Shown here: in pieces, positions 1-7,170 of the stretch | How positions within the stretch are numbered: position 1 is the first letter of the stretch | Layout: each line of letters opens with the position of its first letter | Assembly: GCF_000337415.1 (NCBI RefSeq) | Contig: NZ_AOJD01000072.1 | Span: forward strand, 6,436 to 40,088 | Reading direction: 5' to 3' | From: Halorubrum tebenquichense DSM 14210 | GTDB taxonomy: Archaea > Halobacteriota > Halobacteria > Halobacteriales > Haloferacaceae | DNA: 33,653 bases | Notes under the pieces: model-generated | Databases searched by the model: none | What the model was told of the DNA's origin: nothing | Seen by the model: only the letters and a program-made list of their open reading frames with translations | Position numbers and translations under genes: made by a program

Positions 1-1
1 T

Positions 2-202
2 GTGGCGCTCGCCGCGGCTGCCGACCCGCTCGGCGCGCTGTACGCCGCCGTCGGGGTCGCCGTCGGGGCCGTCTTCCTCTGGGCGGTCGTCCGGCTCCAC
101 TACGAGCAGACCGAGGGCGCGGCGTTCCGCGCCTTCCACGCCTCGAACGCCTACCTCGGCCTGCTGCTGTTCGCCGTCGTCTTCGACGCGCTGGTGGTCT
201 GA
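2..202 (+). CDS. ctaB: Heme o synthase (protoheme IX farnesyltransferase), C-terminal part; 5' end outside window
   Basis: Only the last ~66 residues are in the window; the frame is open to the left edge and stops at TGA 200-202. What remains is two hydrophobic helices joined by a loop with RLHYEQTEGAAFRAFHASNAYLG. This resembles the C-terminal end of haloarchaeal UbiA-superfamily heme o synthases, where a charged loop and a phrase like FHASNAYLGLLL precede the last membrane helix. The enzyme attaches a farnesyl group to protoheme in the membrane to make heme O, the precursor of heme A for terminal oxidases. An oxidase operon lies 4 kb downstream, which fits. The call rests on a short tail, so another UbiA-family prenyltransferase cannot be fully excluded. 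Confidence 0.72.
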   Translation: MALAAAADPLGALYAAVGVAVGAVFLWAVVRLHYEQTEGAAFRAFHASNAYLGLLLFAVVFDALVV

Positions 203-238
203 CGCCGGCCTCGGAACCCGGTTCCGACGGCCCGCCCG

Positions 239-246
239 TTTTAACA
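239..246 (+). promoter_or_regulatory. TATA-like box before the Rdx-family gene
   Basis: TTTTAACA lies about 30 bases before the ATG at 272, in an otherwise GC-rich gap. At this distance transcription would begin only a few bases before the start codon. Confidence 0.4.
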
Positions 247-271
247 CCTCTCGCCTCCTATCAGCGTTCGT

Positions 272-514
272 ATGACACGCGTCGAAATCGAGTACTGCGT
301 ACCGTGCGGCATGTTGAACCGCGCTCAGGACGTCTCTGAGGCGATCCTCAAGCAGTTCGGGGAGTCGATCGACGAGGTCGCGCTGGTGACGGGCGACGCC
401 GGCGTGTTCGTCGTCCGCGCCGGCGACGAGGTCGTCTTCGACAAGGAGGAGGACGAGTACGACGTCGACGCCATCGTCCGCGCGGTCAAGCCCCACGTCG
501 GCGCGGCCGCGTGA
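272..514 (+). CDS. Rdx family (SelT/SelW/SelH-like) thioredoxin-fold protein
   Basis: An 80-residue protein that begins with a beta strand followed by CVPC (Cys9 and Cys12). It then shows the pattern of the Rdx/SelW family: a helix containing ILKQFGESIDEVALVTGDAG, a strand pair with GVFVVRAGDEVVFDK, and a final helix DAIVRAVKPHVG. Family members are small soluble redox proteins of uncertain substrate; the CxxC is the expected redox pair, here with two cysteines instead of the selenocysteine form. The length is normal for the family. It follows the heme o synthase gene by about 70 bases but has its own TATA-like box, so co-transcription is not required. Function beyond a redox role is unknown. 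Confidence 0.8.
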   Translation: MTRVEIEYCVPCGMLNRAQDVSEAILKQFGESIDEVALVTGDAGVFVVRAGDEVVFDKEEDEYDVDAIVRAVKPHVGAAA

Positions 515-639
515 CCGCCGACCCGCCGGCTCTCGCCGCTCTCTGATCGGGTCACGCGCTCCGACCGCTCGGTTCGGACATTTCTGCGAGCGTTCTCGCG
601 GGACAAACTAATTGTCGGTGGCCGACGAACCGCCGGTCG

Positions 640-1221
640 ATGTCGGACGCATCGGAACGGACGCCCGGCGAGGTCGCTGCCGACGGTTCGACAATCGGCG
701 GCTCGGCCGCGAGCGACGGCGAACCGTCGCGGTTCGACCGGACCTGGTACCGGTCGCCGCTCGGGATCGCGGTGATCGCCGTCGACCTCCTCCTCACCGT
801 CGCGCTCGCCGCCGCGGCGTCGCTCGCGATCGATGCGCCGCTCGCCGGTATCGACCGGCTCTCGCCCGGCGTGGTCCCCCCGGCCGTCCCCCTGTTCAGC
901 CTGCTCGGCGCGCTCGGATTCGTGTTCACGACGCTGATCGAGCGGTTCGACGTGTCGGTCGGCACGCTCGTGCGCTACAACTTCCGGCTGCCGGCGGCAC
1001 TCCCGCTCGGCGTCGGGATCTACCTGCTCTCGGACATCGTCCTCGGGCGGGGCGTCGACGACGTCCCGCTCGTCGTCGGCGTCGTCTTCCTCTCCGGCCT
1101 CTACGTCAACCTCGCGTACAAGCGGCTCGGGGCGCTCGCGCGGCGGCTCCTCCCGGCGGGACGCGACGAGAGCGAGGGCGGAGGAGCGACGGCCGGCGGG
1201 CCCGACGGCGACGCGAACTGA
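640..1221 (+). CDS. Haloarchaeal membrane protein with four predicted helices, unknown function
   Basis: A 193-residue protein. After a polar, acidic N-terminus of about 38 residues there are four hydrophobic stretches, at roughly residues 40-62, 79-100, 116-134 and 141-160, then a Gly/Asp-rich tail. I see no catalytic motif. The ATG at 640 was chosen because an AT-rich AACTAATT lies near 608-615, about 28 bases upstream, fitting a nearly leaderless transcript. An overlapping frame starting at 612 is arginine-rich and looks like a shadow. The gene is convergent with the copper ATPase gene, with only 17 bases between stop codons. No function is assigned. Confidence 0.75.
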   Translation: MSDASERTPGEVAADGSTIGGSAASDGEPSRFDRTWYRSPLGIAVIAVDLLLTVALAAAASLAIDAPLAGIDRLSPGVVPPAVPLFSLLGALGFVFTTLIERFDVSVGTLVRYNFRLPAALPLGVGIYLLSDIVLGRGVDDVPLVVGVVFLSGLYVNLAYKRLGALARRLLPAGRDESEGGGATAGGPDGDAN

Positions 1222-1238
1222 CGGGCTAGCGCGGGGCG

Positions 1239-3644
1239 TCAGTCGGGGTCGAACACCGCCCGCGCGGAGTTCGTCACCACGAGGAGGCTGCTCGACGCCA
1301 TCGCGAGCGCGGCGAGCAGGGGGTTGAGCGCGCCGGACAGGGCCAGCGGGATCGCGACCGCGTTGTAGCAGAACGCCCAGCCGAGGTTCTGTCTGAGCCG
1401 CCGGTTCGTCCCGCGCGTGACCGCGAACAGCTCCGGGACCGCGGCGAGGCGGTCCTCCAGCAGGACGGCGTCGGCGGCGTCGGCCGCGAGGTCGGTGCCG
1501 GAGGCGATCGACACCCCCACGTCGGCCGCGGCGAGCGCGGGGGCGTCGTTGCTCCCGTCGCCCACCATCGCGACCGGGCCGTCGGCCCCGAGCCGCCGCA
1601 CCGTCTCGGCCTTCGCCTCCGGCGGCACCTCGGCGAACACCTCGTCGATCGCGGGGTGGTCCGCGAACTGCCGCGCGGCCGCGGGCGCGTCGCCGGTGAG
1701 CACGACCACCCGCCGGCCGTCCGCGTCGAGGTCGGTGACGACCGACTCCCATCCCTCGCGCACCTCGTCGCCCACGGTGAGGACCCCGCGAGCCCGCCCG
1801 CTCCAGCCCACGTAAACGGGGACGTTCCCGTGGTCGCGGGCGGCCGCGCCGGCCTCGCGGAGCCGGTCGCCGACCGACCAGTCGCGCTCCTCGAACAGCG
1901 ACGGGTGGCCGACGACGACCTCGTCGCCGTCCACCCGCCCGACGACCCCGCGGTCGCGGACGTCGACGTCGGTCGCGGCGGGGTCGGGCGACCCGGCCGA
2001 GTCCGCGGTCGCGGTCCCGCCGTCGGTCGCGGCCCGGTCCCCGGTTCGGCCCCGATCGCCGCCGTGAACTCCCGAGACGATCGCCTCGGCGACCGGGTGG
2101 ACCGAGGCGCGCTCGACGGCGGCCGCGCGCTCGCGGACGCGGTCGAGGCCGGTCCCGGGCTCGGCGGTCGCGTCGAGCAGCCGCATCTCCCCGTCGGTGA
2201 GGGTCCCGGTCTTGTCGAGGACGACGGTGTCCACGTCGGGGGCCGCCTCGAAGACGGCGTCGGAGACGACGACGATGCCGCGCCCGGCGGCGTCGCGGAT
2301 CCCGGCGGCGACCGCGAGCGGGGTCGCGAGCCCGAGGGCGCAGGGGCAGGAGACGATGAGCACCGTCAGCCCGACGAGCGCGGCGTCGACCGGCGGCGAA
2401 CCGAGCGCGAGGGTGGCGACCGCGCCGACGGTCGCGACCGCGACGACGAGCGGGACGAACACGGTCGCGAGGCGGTCGACGAGCCGCTGGATCCCGGACC
2501 GGGAGCTCTGGATCTCCCACAGCAGGCGCACGAGCGTGTCGAGGGTGTTGGCCGCGTCCTCGCCGACCTCCACGACGACCGGCGAGTCGGTGACGACGGT
2601 GCCGCCGCGGACCGCGTCCCCCTCGCGTTTCGTCGCCGGCAGCGACTCGCCGGTTATCAGGGCCTCGTCGACCGCGGCGGTCCCCTCGGCGACGGTCCCG
2701 TCGAACGGCACGCGCTCGCCGGGGCGGACGAGGAGCCGGTCGCCGGGGGCGACCTCGCCGGCGGCCACGACGTCGCCCGCCTCCGTCCGCGCGGTGCGGT
2801 CCTCGGTCGTCGTCAGATCGGCGAGCATTCCGGTCGCCCGGCGCTTGATGATCGACTCGTAGTGGTTGCCGGCGGTGACGACCAAGATCACGGCGATGGT
2901 GACGTCGAAGTAGAGGTCTGTCCGGCCGACGAGCAGCGCGAGCGTGCTGTACGCGTACGAGCTCGCGGCCGCGAGCGACACCAAGAGGTCCATGTTCGGC
3001 TGCCGCGCCCGCAGGCTCACGTACGCGCCCCGCAGGATCGGGTACCCGGTGTAAAACAGCACGATCGAGGCGAACAGCCAGATCTGCGCGAAGAGGTAGG
3101 TCCCGGAGACGCCGCCGAGATCGACGATCGGATCGTACCCGAAGTACGTCGGATACAGGAAGAGGACGTACCACAGCATCGCCATCATCCCGAAGAATCC
3201 ACCCCCGATCAGGAAGCGGACGACCGCGTCGTCGTCCCCGTCGTCCGGGTCCGAACGGTCGCTCGCGGTGTAGCCCGCGACCGAGAGCCGGTCGGGGAGC
3301 TCGTCCGCGTCCACGGTCTCCGGGTCGTAGTCGACCCGGATCGTGTCCGTGGCGTAGCTCGCCTCGGCGGCCGTGACCCCCTCCTGCTCGCCGGCCGTCA
3401 TCTCCAAGAACGACTCGCAGGTCGCGCAGTGCATCCCGTCGACGTGGAGGAAGGTCGTCTCGCCGTCGAACCCCTCGCCCGGGGTCGCGTCGGGTCGCCG
3501 CGCGTCGAGGTCCTCGAGGTCATCGACGTCGTCGAGCGAGCGCGCGACCGCGAGACAGCCCCGACAGCAGAACTCGCCGTCGACGTCGGGGGCCGTGTGC
3601 GGGTCGTCCCCGGTCGGGAGGTCACAGAGCGTACAGCGTGACAT
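1239..3644 (-). CDS. Heavy-metal (copper) P1B-type ATPase, CopA/CcoI-like
   Basis: An 801-residue membrane pump. The N-terminus has a cysteine cluster (Cys4, Cys7, Cys26, Cys27, Cys30) like the metal-binding domain found on CcoI/FixI-type ATPases, followed by an HMA domain with GMHCATC (Cys73, Cys76). Membrane helices begin near residue 143. The core motifs are intact: TGES in the actuator domain, the metal-site SCPCALG in the membrane, DKTGTLTDG with the phosphorylated Asp, an SVHPVA nucleotide-binding motif and GDGSNDAPALAAAD. These define a Cu(I)-type P1B ATPase. CcoI-type pumps feed copper to oxidase assembly. This gene lies next to, and is transcribed away from, a CuA/CuB oxidase operon, so that role is a reasonable inference; simple copper detoxification is the alternative. 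The start at MSRCTLC keeps the cysteine cluster. Confidence 0.9.
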   Translation of the reverse strand: MSRCTLCDLPTGDDPHTAPDVDGEFCCRGCLAVARSLDDVDDLEDLDARRPDATPGEGFDGETTFLHVDGMHCATCESFLEMTAGEQEGVTAAEASYATDTIRVDYDPETVDADELPDRLSVAGYTASDRSDPDDGDDDAVVRFLIGGGFFGMMAMLWYVLFLYPTYFGYDPIVDLGGVSGTYLFAQIWLFASIVLFYTGYPILRGAYVSLRARQPNMDLLVSLAAASSYAYSTLALLVGRTDLYFDVTIAVILVVTAGNHYESIIKRRATGMLADLTTTEDRTARTEAGDVVAAGEVAPGDRLLVRPGERVPFDGTVAEGTAAVDEALITGESLPATKREGDAVRGGTVVTDSPVVVEVGEDAANTLDTLVRLLWEIQSSRSGIQRLVDRLATVFVPLVVAVATVGAVATLALGSPPVDAALVGLTVLIVSCPCALGLATPLAVAAGIRDAAGRGIVVVSDAVFEAAPDVDTVVLDKTGTLTDGEMRLLDATAEPGTGLDRVRERAAAVERASVHPVAEAIVSGVHGGDRGRTGDRAATDGGTATADSAGSPDPAATDVDVRDRGVVGRVDGDEVVVGHPSLFEERDWSVGDRLREAGAAARDHGNVPVYVGWSGRARGVLTVGDEVREGWESVVTDLDADGRRVVVLTGDAPAAARQFADHPAIDEVFAEVPPEAKAETVRRLGADGPVAMVGDGSNDAPALAAADVGVSIASGTDLAADAADAVLLEDRLAAVPELFAVTRGTNRRLRQNLGWAFCYNAVAIPLALSGALNPLLAALAMASSSLLVVTNSARAVFDPD

Positions 3645-3726
3645 GAGTGGTCGTTTCCGCCGTTTCGCCGGGTGTTGCCTCCCCGGTCCGTCGGTCTCGC
3701 CTCGGCGCGTTCCGGTCGACGACGCC

Positions 3727-3780
3727 GTTCCGGGTCGGCTACGCGTGTTCCGGGTCGGCTACGCGTGTTCCGGGTCGGCC
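3727..3780. repeat. Tandem 20-bp repeat (2.7 copies) over the stop codon of the small membrane protein gene
   Basis: The unit GTTCCGGGTCGGCTACGCGT occurs exactly twice (3727-3746, 3747-3766), followed by 14 bases of a third copy (3767-3780). The stop codon of the minus-strand gene at 3759 lies in the middle unit, so the sequence encoding its last residues plus TAG is repeated in the downstream, non-coding copies. Confidence 0.92.
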
Positions 3781-3959
3781 GCGTCGCCGCCGAATCCCGG
3801 CAGGCTCCCGCCGGTCGCGATCCGGAGGCTCGCCCAGATGAGCAGGACGTTCACCATGGTCACTGCCACGACGAACTCCGCGCGGTTGGCGATGAACACC
3901 ATCGCGGGGACGAGGCCGCCGAGAACGAGGAGCACGGCCCGTTGGATCGAGAAGTCCAT
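3759..3959 (-). CDS. Small membrane protein next to copper ATPase and ba3 oxidase genes
   Basis: A 66-residue protein starting MDFSIQRAVLL, with two hydrophobic segments (about residues 7-24 and 28-46) and a short polar tail ending DPEHA. A longer frame upstream would extend into the divergent promoter. The ATG at 3957-3959 is preferred because the AT-rich box at 3983-3992 lies about 28 bases upstream on the minus strand, giving a leaderless start. It reads in the same direction as the copper ATPase, with a 114-base gap, and divergently from the oxidase operon. A helper role in oxidase or copper assembly is plausible from position only. Its 3' end is overlain by a 20-bp tandem repeat. Confidence 0.75.
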   Translation of the reverse strand: MDFSIQRAVLLVLGGLVPAMVFIANRAEFVVAVTMVNVLLIWASLRIATGGSLPGFGGDAADPEHA

Positions 3960-3981
3960 ACCGTGTCCTGTCGGTCTCGGG

Positions 3982-4047
3982 GAATATATAATACCCGTGT
4001 TTTCAGGGTCCGAGAACGGGTAGACATTATATGTTTCCCTGAACACA
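3982..4047. promoter_or_regulatory. Divergent promoter of the oxidase operon and the copper ATPase unit
   Basis: Two TATA-like boxes face opposite ways. TATATA within 3983-3992 serves the minus-strand gene starting at 3959. ATTATAT at 4026-4032 serves the plus-strand gene starting at 4057. Each is about 27-28 bases from its start codon. An inverted repeat, TGTTTTCAGGG (3998-4008) and CCCTGAACACA (4037-4047), 10 of 11 positions complementary, brackets the plus-strand TATA box. The right arm lies between that box and the expected transcription start, where a bound protein could repress. Confidence 0.6.
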
Positions 4048-4056
4048 ACGCCGCCT

Positions 4057-4230
4057 ATGGGCCAAAACGAGACCGCACACGCTGGCGCGGAGGACGTGGG
4101 CGGCGGCGAGGAGTTCGACCCGATCGGGACGCTCACGCTCATCGGAATTTACTTCGCGATTCTGGTGCTCGCGTGGGTGTACATCTACTACGTGGAGTTC
4201 CTCGGGCGGGACCTCGTCGTAGTGGGGTGA
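4057..4230 (+). CDS. ba3-type oxidase small single-helix subunit (CbaD/subunit IIa-like)
   Basis: A 57-residue protein. A polar, acidic N-terminus (MGQNETAHAGAEDV) is followed by one membrane helix, LIGIYFAILVLAWVYIYYVEF, and a short end. It is the first gene of the oxidase operon, six bases before the subunit II start. Thermus ba3 oxidase has a one-helix subunit IIa and the Natronomonas ba3 operon encodes a similarly small protein, so position, size and topology all fit. The ATG is about 27 bases after ATTATAT, giving a leaderless message. Sequence identity of such short subunits is weak evidence, so the subunit assignment is mainly contextual. Confidence 0.75.
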   Translation: MGQNETAHAGAEDVGGGEEFDPIGTLTLIGIYFAILVLAWVYIYYVEFLGRDLVVVG

Positions 4231-4236
4231 TCAGAC

Positions 4237-4746
4237 GTGCACATTCACGCCTACGAGAAGCTCTGGCTCGCGCTGTCGATCGTGCTGATCCTCGCGCTCA
4301 TCGGAACCGTGACGTACGGCGCGGTGGGTCCGGGCGTGGCGATGGTCGCCGACACGCAGCAGACCGTCGACTCGGGGGCGCTCGACGAGGACGAGCGGTT
4401 CTCCGAGCCCCGCGTTGAGCAGGTCGGCGAGAACGAGTACGAGGCGTACGTCGTCGCCTACCAGTTCGCCTTCGAACCCTCCCCGATCGTCGTGCCGGCG
4501 AACAGCACCGTGACGTTACACGTCACCTCTCGCGACGTGATCCACGGCTTCGAGGTCGTGGGCACGAACGCGAACACGATGATCGTTCCCGGCGAAGTCT
4601 CGGAGATAACCGTCGAGACGGACGAACCAGCCGAGTACGGGATCGTCTGTAACGAGTACTGCGGCGCGGGCCACCACGTCATGGAGGGGAAGCTCCACGT
4701 CGTGAGCCAGTCGGAGTTCGAGAACCGAGGGGGTGACTCGGCGTGA
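4237..4746 (+). CDS. cbaB: ba3-type cytochrome oxidase subunit II (CuA subunit)
   Basis: A 169-residue protein with one N-terminal membrane helix (about residues 8-30) and an outer cupredoxin domain. The CuA ligands are visible with the spacing of Thermus ba3: His103 (DVIHGF), Cys138, Cys142, His146 and Met149 within VCNEYCGAGHHVM, with Glu140 supplying a backbone carbonyl. One helix rather than two is typical of the B-family (ba3) enzymes. It accepts electrons on the outer face from a copper protein such as halocyanin or a cytochrome and passes them to subunit I. The GTG start at 4237 keeps the short MHIHAYEKLW lead into the helix. It overlaps subunit I by four bases. Confidence 0.93.
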   Translation: MHIHAYEKLWLALSIVLILALIGTVTYGAVGPGVAMVADTQQTVDSGALDEDERFSEPRVEQVGENEYEAYVVAYQFAFEPSPIVVPANSTVTLHVTSRDVIHGFEVVGTNANTMIVPGEVSEITVETDEPAEYGIVCNEYCGAGHHVMEGKLHVVSQSEFENRGGDSA

Positions 4747-6533
4747 GTACCGCTCTCGAGGCCGAGCAGACGTTCGTCGACAAGTTCCCCGACGAGGCGC
4801 GCGTCGTTCGCGCGGCCTTCCTGAGCGCCTTCTTCGCGCTGTTCCTCGGCGCGATATTCGGCATCATCCAGACGCTCCACCGGACTGACGTCGCGCGGAT
4901 CATCCCTTCGACGGACTACTATACCGTTCTCACCGCACACGGCGTGTTCATGGTGATCAGTTTCACGATCTTCTTCCTCGTCGGACTGTTCACCTGGGCG
5001 CTGACGCGCAGTCTGGATCGGCCGCTGATAAACATCAAGATCACGTGGACGTGGTACGGGCTGATGGCGGTCGGCATGACGCTCACCGGAATCTCGATCC
5101 TCGCCGGGTTCGTCGACTCCATCGACATGAGCGCGGACGTGCTGTTCACCTTCTACGCGCCGCTTCAGGCGCATCCGCTGTTTTACACCGGGCTCGTGGT
5201 GTTCATCGTCGGCACGTGGATCGCCGGCGCGGACTGGTTCCGGACGTTCCTCGCGTGGCGGAGCGACCATCCCGACCAACGGATTCCGCTCCAGACGTTC
5301 ATGGTGTTGACGACCATGACGATGTGGTACATCGCCACGTCCGCCGTGGCGGCCTCCGTGCTGCTGTTCCTGCTCCCGTGGTCGCTCGGCCTGATCGACC
5401 AGGTGAACCCGACGCTCACCCGGACGCTGTTCTGGTTCTTCGGCCACCCGGTCGTCTACTTCTGGCTGATGCCGGCGTACATGCTCTGGTACACGGTTCT
5501 GCCGAAAATCGCCGGGGGGCGACTGTTCAGCGACCCGCTGGCCCGCGTGGTGTTCGTGCTGTTCCTCCTGCTTTCGACCCCGGTCGGGATCCACCACCAG
5601 TACCTCGACCCCGGCATCGCCGAGGGGTTCAAGTTCATCTCGATGACGAACACGATGTTCCTGCTGCTGCCCAGCCTGCTCACGGCGTTCACCGTCGTCG
5701 CGAGCGTCGAGTACGGCGCTCGTCAGAACGGCGGCACCGGGCTGCTCGGCTGGCTCACGAACCTCCCCTGGCGCAAGCCGGAGTTCACCGGCATGATGCT
5801 CGCCGGTCTGATGTTCGCCGCGGGCGGCTTCTCGGGAATGGTCAACGCGGGGATGAACATCAACTACCTCATCCACAACACGCTGTGGGTGCCCGGCCAC
5901 TTCCACCTCACCGTCGGGACCGCGGTCGCGCTGACGATGATGGCCGGGACCTACTGGATCTGGCCGCAGATCAGCAACAAGCCGATATTCAGCAGTCAGA
6001 TCGGGTTGTTCCAGGTCGTACTCTGGTTCATCGGCATGGCGCTGATGTCGAACGCGATGCACGCCCAGGGGCTGCTCGGCGTCCCGCGGCGGACCGCGGA
6101 ACCGGAGTACTCCGGCTTCGACTACCCGACGATGTTCGGCGGATTCGAGGAGCTGAACGTCCAGATCGCGATCGGCGGGACGCTGCTGTTCGTCTCGACG
6201 ATCCTCTTCCTCGGGAACCTCGCGTTGACGATGGGGAACCCTCGCGTGTCCGGGCTCGCGGAGCCGCTTCCGAGCCCCGTCTCCGGCTCGGAAGACGCCC
6301 CGCAGGTGCTCGATAACCTCCGCCTGTGGGTGAGCATCGCGGTCGTGTTGGTCGTCCTCGCGTACGCCCTCCCGATAGCGGCGATCATCCAGCGCGGGGG
6401 TCTGCTCGGTCCCGGCGTCGGCACGTATCCGGTGTGGGTCGCGCCCGTGTTCGACGCGCTCGCTGACGCCGCGACGCCGCTGGTCGGCGCGGTCACCGAC
6501 GCCTCGGCCTCGCTCGTCGAGGTGGTTCGGTGA
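4743..6533 (+). CDS. cbaA: ba3-type heme-copper oxidase subunit I
   Basis: A 596-residue, many-helix membrane protein. Key residues are in place: His66 in TAHGVFM (low-spin heme ligand), His235 and Tyr239 in FGHPVVYFWLMPAY (CuB ligand and the crosslinked tyrosine), His284 and His285 in GIHHQYLDPG (CuB), and His386 and His388 in VPGHFHLTVG (heme ligands). The HPxVYxW form and the absence of the A-family glutamate motif place it in the B (ba3) family. It reduces oxygen to water and pumps protons. GTG overlaps the previous stop (GTGA), indicating translational coupling in the operon. Length is as expected for the haloarchaeal ba3 group. Confidence 0.95.
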   Translation: MSTALEAEQTFVDKFPDEARVVRAAFLSAFFALFLGAIFGIIQTLHRTDVARIIPSTDYYTVLTAHGVFMVISFTIFFLVGLFTWALTRSLDRPLINIKITWTWYGLMAVGMTLTGISILAGFVDSIDMSADVLFTFYAPLQAHPLFYTGLVVFIVGTWIAGADWFRTFLAWRSDHPDQRIPLQTFMVLTTMTMWYIATSAVAASVLLFLLPWSLGLIDQVNPTLTRTLFWFFGHPVVYFWLMPAYMLWYTVLPKIAGGRLFSDPLARVVFVLFLLLSTPVGIHHQYLDPGIAEGFKFISMTNTMFLLLPSLLTAFTVVASVEYGARQNGGTGLLGWLTNLPWRKPEFTGMMLAGLMFAAGGFSGMVNAGMNINYLIHNTLWVPGHFHLTVGTAVALTMMAGTYWIWPQISNKPIFSSQIGLFQVVLWFIGMALMSNAMHAQGLLGVPRRTAEPEYSGFDYPTMFGGFEELNVQIAIGGTLLFVSTILFLGNLALTMGNPRVSGLAEPLPSPVSGSEDAPQVLDNLRLWVSIAVVLVVLAYALPIAAIIQRGGLLGPGVGTYPVWVAPVFDALADAATPLVGAVTDASASLVEVVR

Positions 6534-6745
6534 CCGTCGACGTGAGCCGCGGCGGGCTGCTCGTGACGCTCGCGATCTTCGGCGTGATCGTCTACGAGAT
6601 GCGGACCGTGCTGGACTTCGTCGGCGTCGAACTGCCGATCATCCCCTACATGGCCGCCGTCTTCGGCCTCGCCGGCGCGACGGTCTGGTACGTCTCGCTG
6701 AAGGGCGGGTGGCGGACCGAACCGGAGCGCGACGACCCCGCGTAG
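6530..6745 (+). CDS. CbaC-like small membrane protein of the ba3 oxidase operon
   Basis: A 71-residue protein with two hydrophobic helices (about residues 8-31 and 36-55) and a charged tail ending TEPERDDPA. Its GTG overlaps the subunit I stop as GTGA, so it is the last gene of the oxidase operon. Haloarchaeal ba3 operons end with a small membrane protein usually called CbaC; position, size and topology fit that name. It may be an accessory subunit, but no catalytic residue is visible. Confidence 0.7.
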   Translation: MTVDVSRGGLLVTLAIFGVIVYEMRTVLDFVGVELPIIPYMAAVFGLAGATVWYVSLKGGWRTEPERDDPA

Positions 6746-6816
6746 CGGTCCCGGCCTCCGTTTCACCGTAGCGCCTCAACCGCGGTCGTTATGCTCCCGT
6801 GACCCGATGCGACCGT

Positions 6817-7098
6817 ATGGACGGAACGCGCGTTACGGTCCGGTGTCGCGACTGCTCGCTCGCGACGACCCACGACGGGCTCCGCGACGCCCGCGTCGCC
6901 GTGAGCGACCACGAGTCGGCGACCGGCCACGACGTCGTGTGGGACATCGAGTCCGTGGACGCCGGCGTCTCGCGGGCCGGTGCCGACGCGGGCGTCTGCG
7001 GCCGCCCGGAGTGCGCGAACGAGGACTCACCCCTCGTCGACCCGGGGCCGCCGGAGTCGGGATCGAAACCGGAGTCGGAGTCCCACCCGGAATCGTAG
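6817..7098 (+). CDS. Small zinc-finger-like protein, unknown function
   Basis: A 93-residue acidic protein. The first 40 residues contain Cys10, Cys13, His32 and His38, in the order C-x2-C-x18-H-x5-H, with a phrase HESATGHDV typical of the C-terminal half of small archaeal C2H2-type fingers. Cys61 and Cys66 (CGRPEC) form a possible further site. The tail is a low-complexity run with PESGSKPES and PES units. The ATG at 6817 is preferred over a GTG 18 bases earlier because a TTATG box near 6789 is about 27 bases upstream. I infer zinc binding from residue spacing only; DNA or protein binding is unknown. Confidence 0.7.
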   Translation: MDGTRVTVRCRDCSLATTHDGLRDARVAVSDHESATGHDVVWDIESVDAGVSRAGADAGVCGRPECANEDSPLVDPGPPESGSKPESESHPES

Positions 7099-7141
7099 CC
7101 GAGAGGGGGCACCTCCGACCGATCGACGCTCGGAGCGAGGG

Positions 7142-7146
7142 TTTAT
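7142..7146 (+). promoter_or_regulatory. TATA-like box before the thioredoxin-like gene
   Basis: TTTAT in AGGGTTTATCTCC lies about 27 bases before the ATG at 7171, giving a leaderless transcript. Confidence 0.45.
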
Positions 7147-7170
7147 CTCCGGCCGCCCCCGACATGAGGC

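Noticed and set aside
325..3174. Very long open frame on the minus strand, overlapping the Rdx gene, membrane protein and copper ATPase
   Set aside because: Its product is extremely Arg-rich and low in complexity, typical of an off-frame reading in GC-rich DNA. The real copper ATPase is in another frame of the same strand with all its motifs.
1656..3641. 661-codon open frame on the plus strand across the copper ATPase
   Set aside because: Antisense shadow of the ATPase gene, with no recognisable motif and a composition driven by third-position GC.
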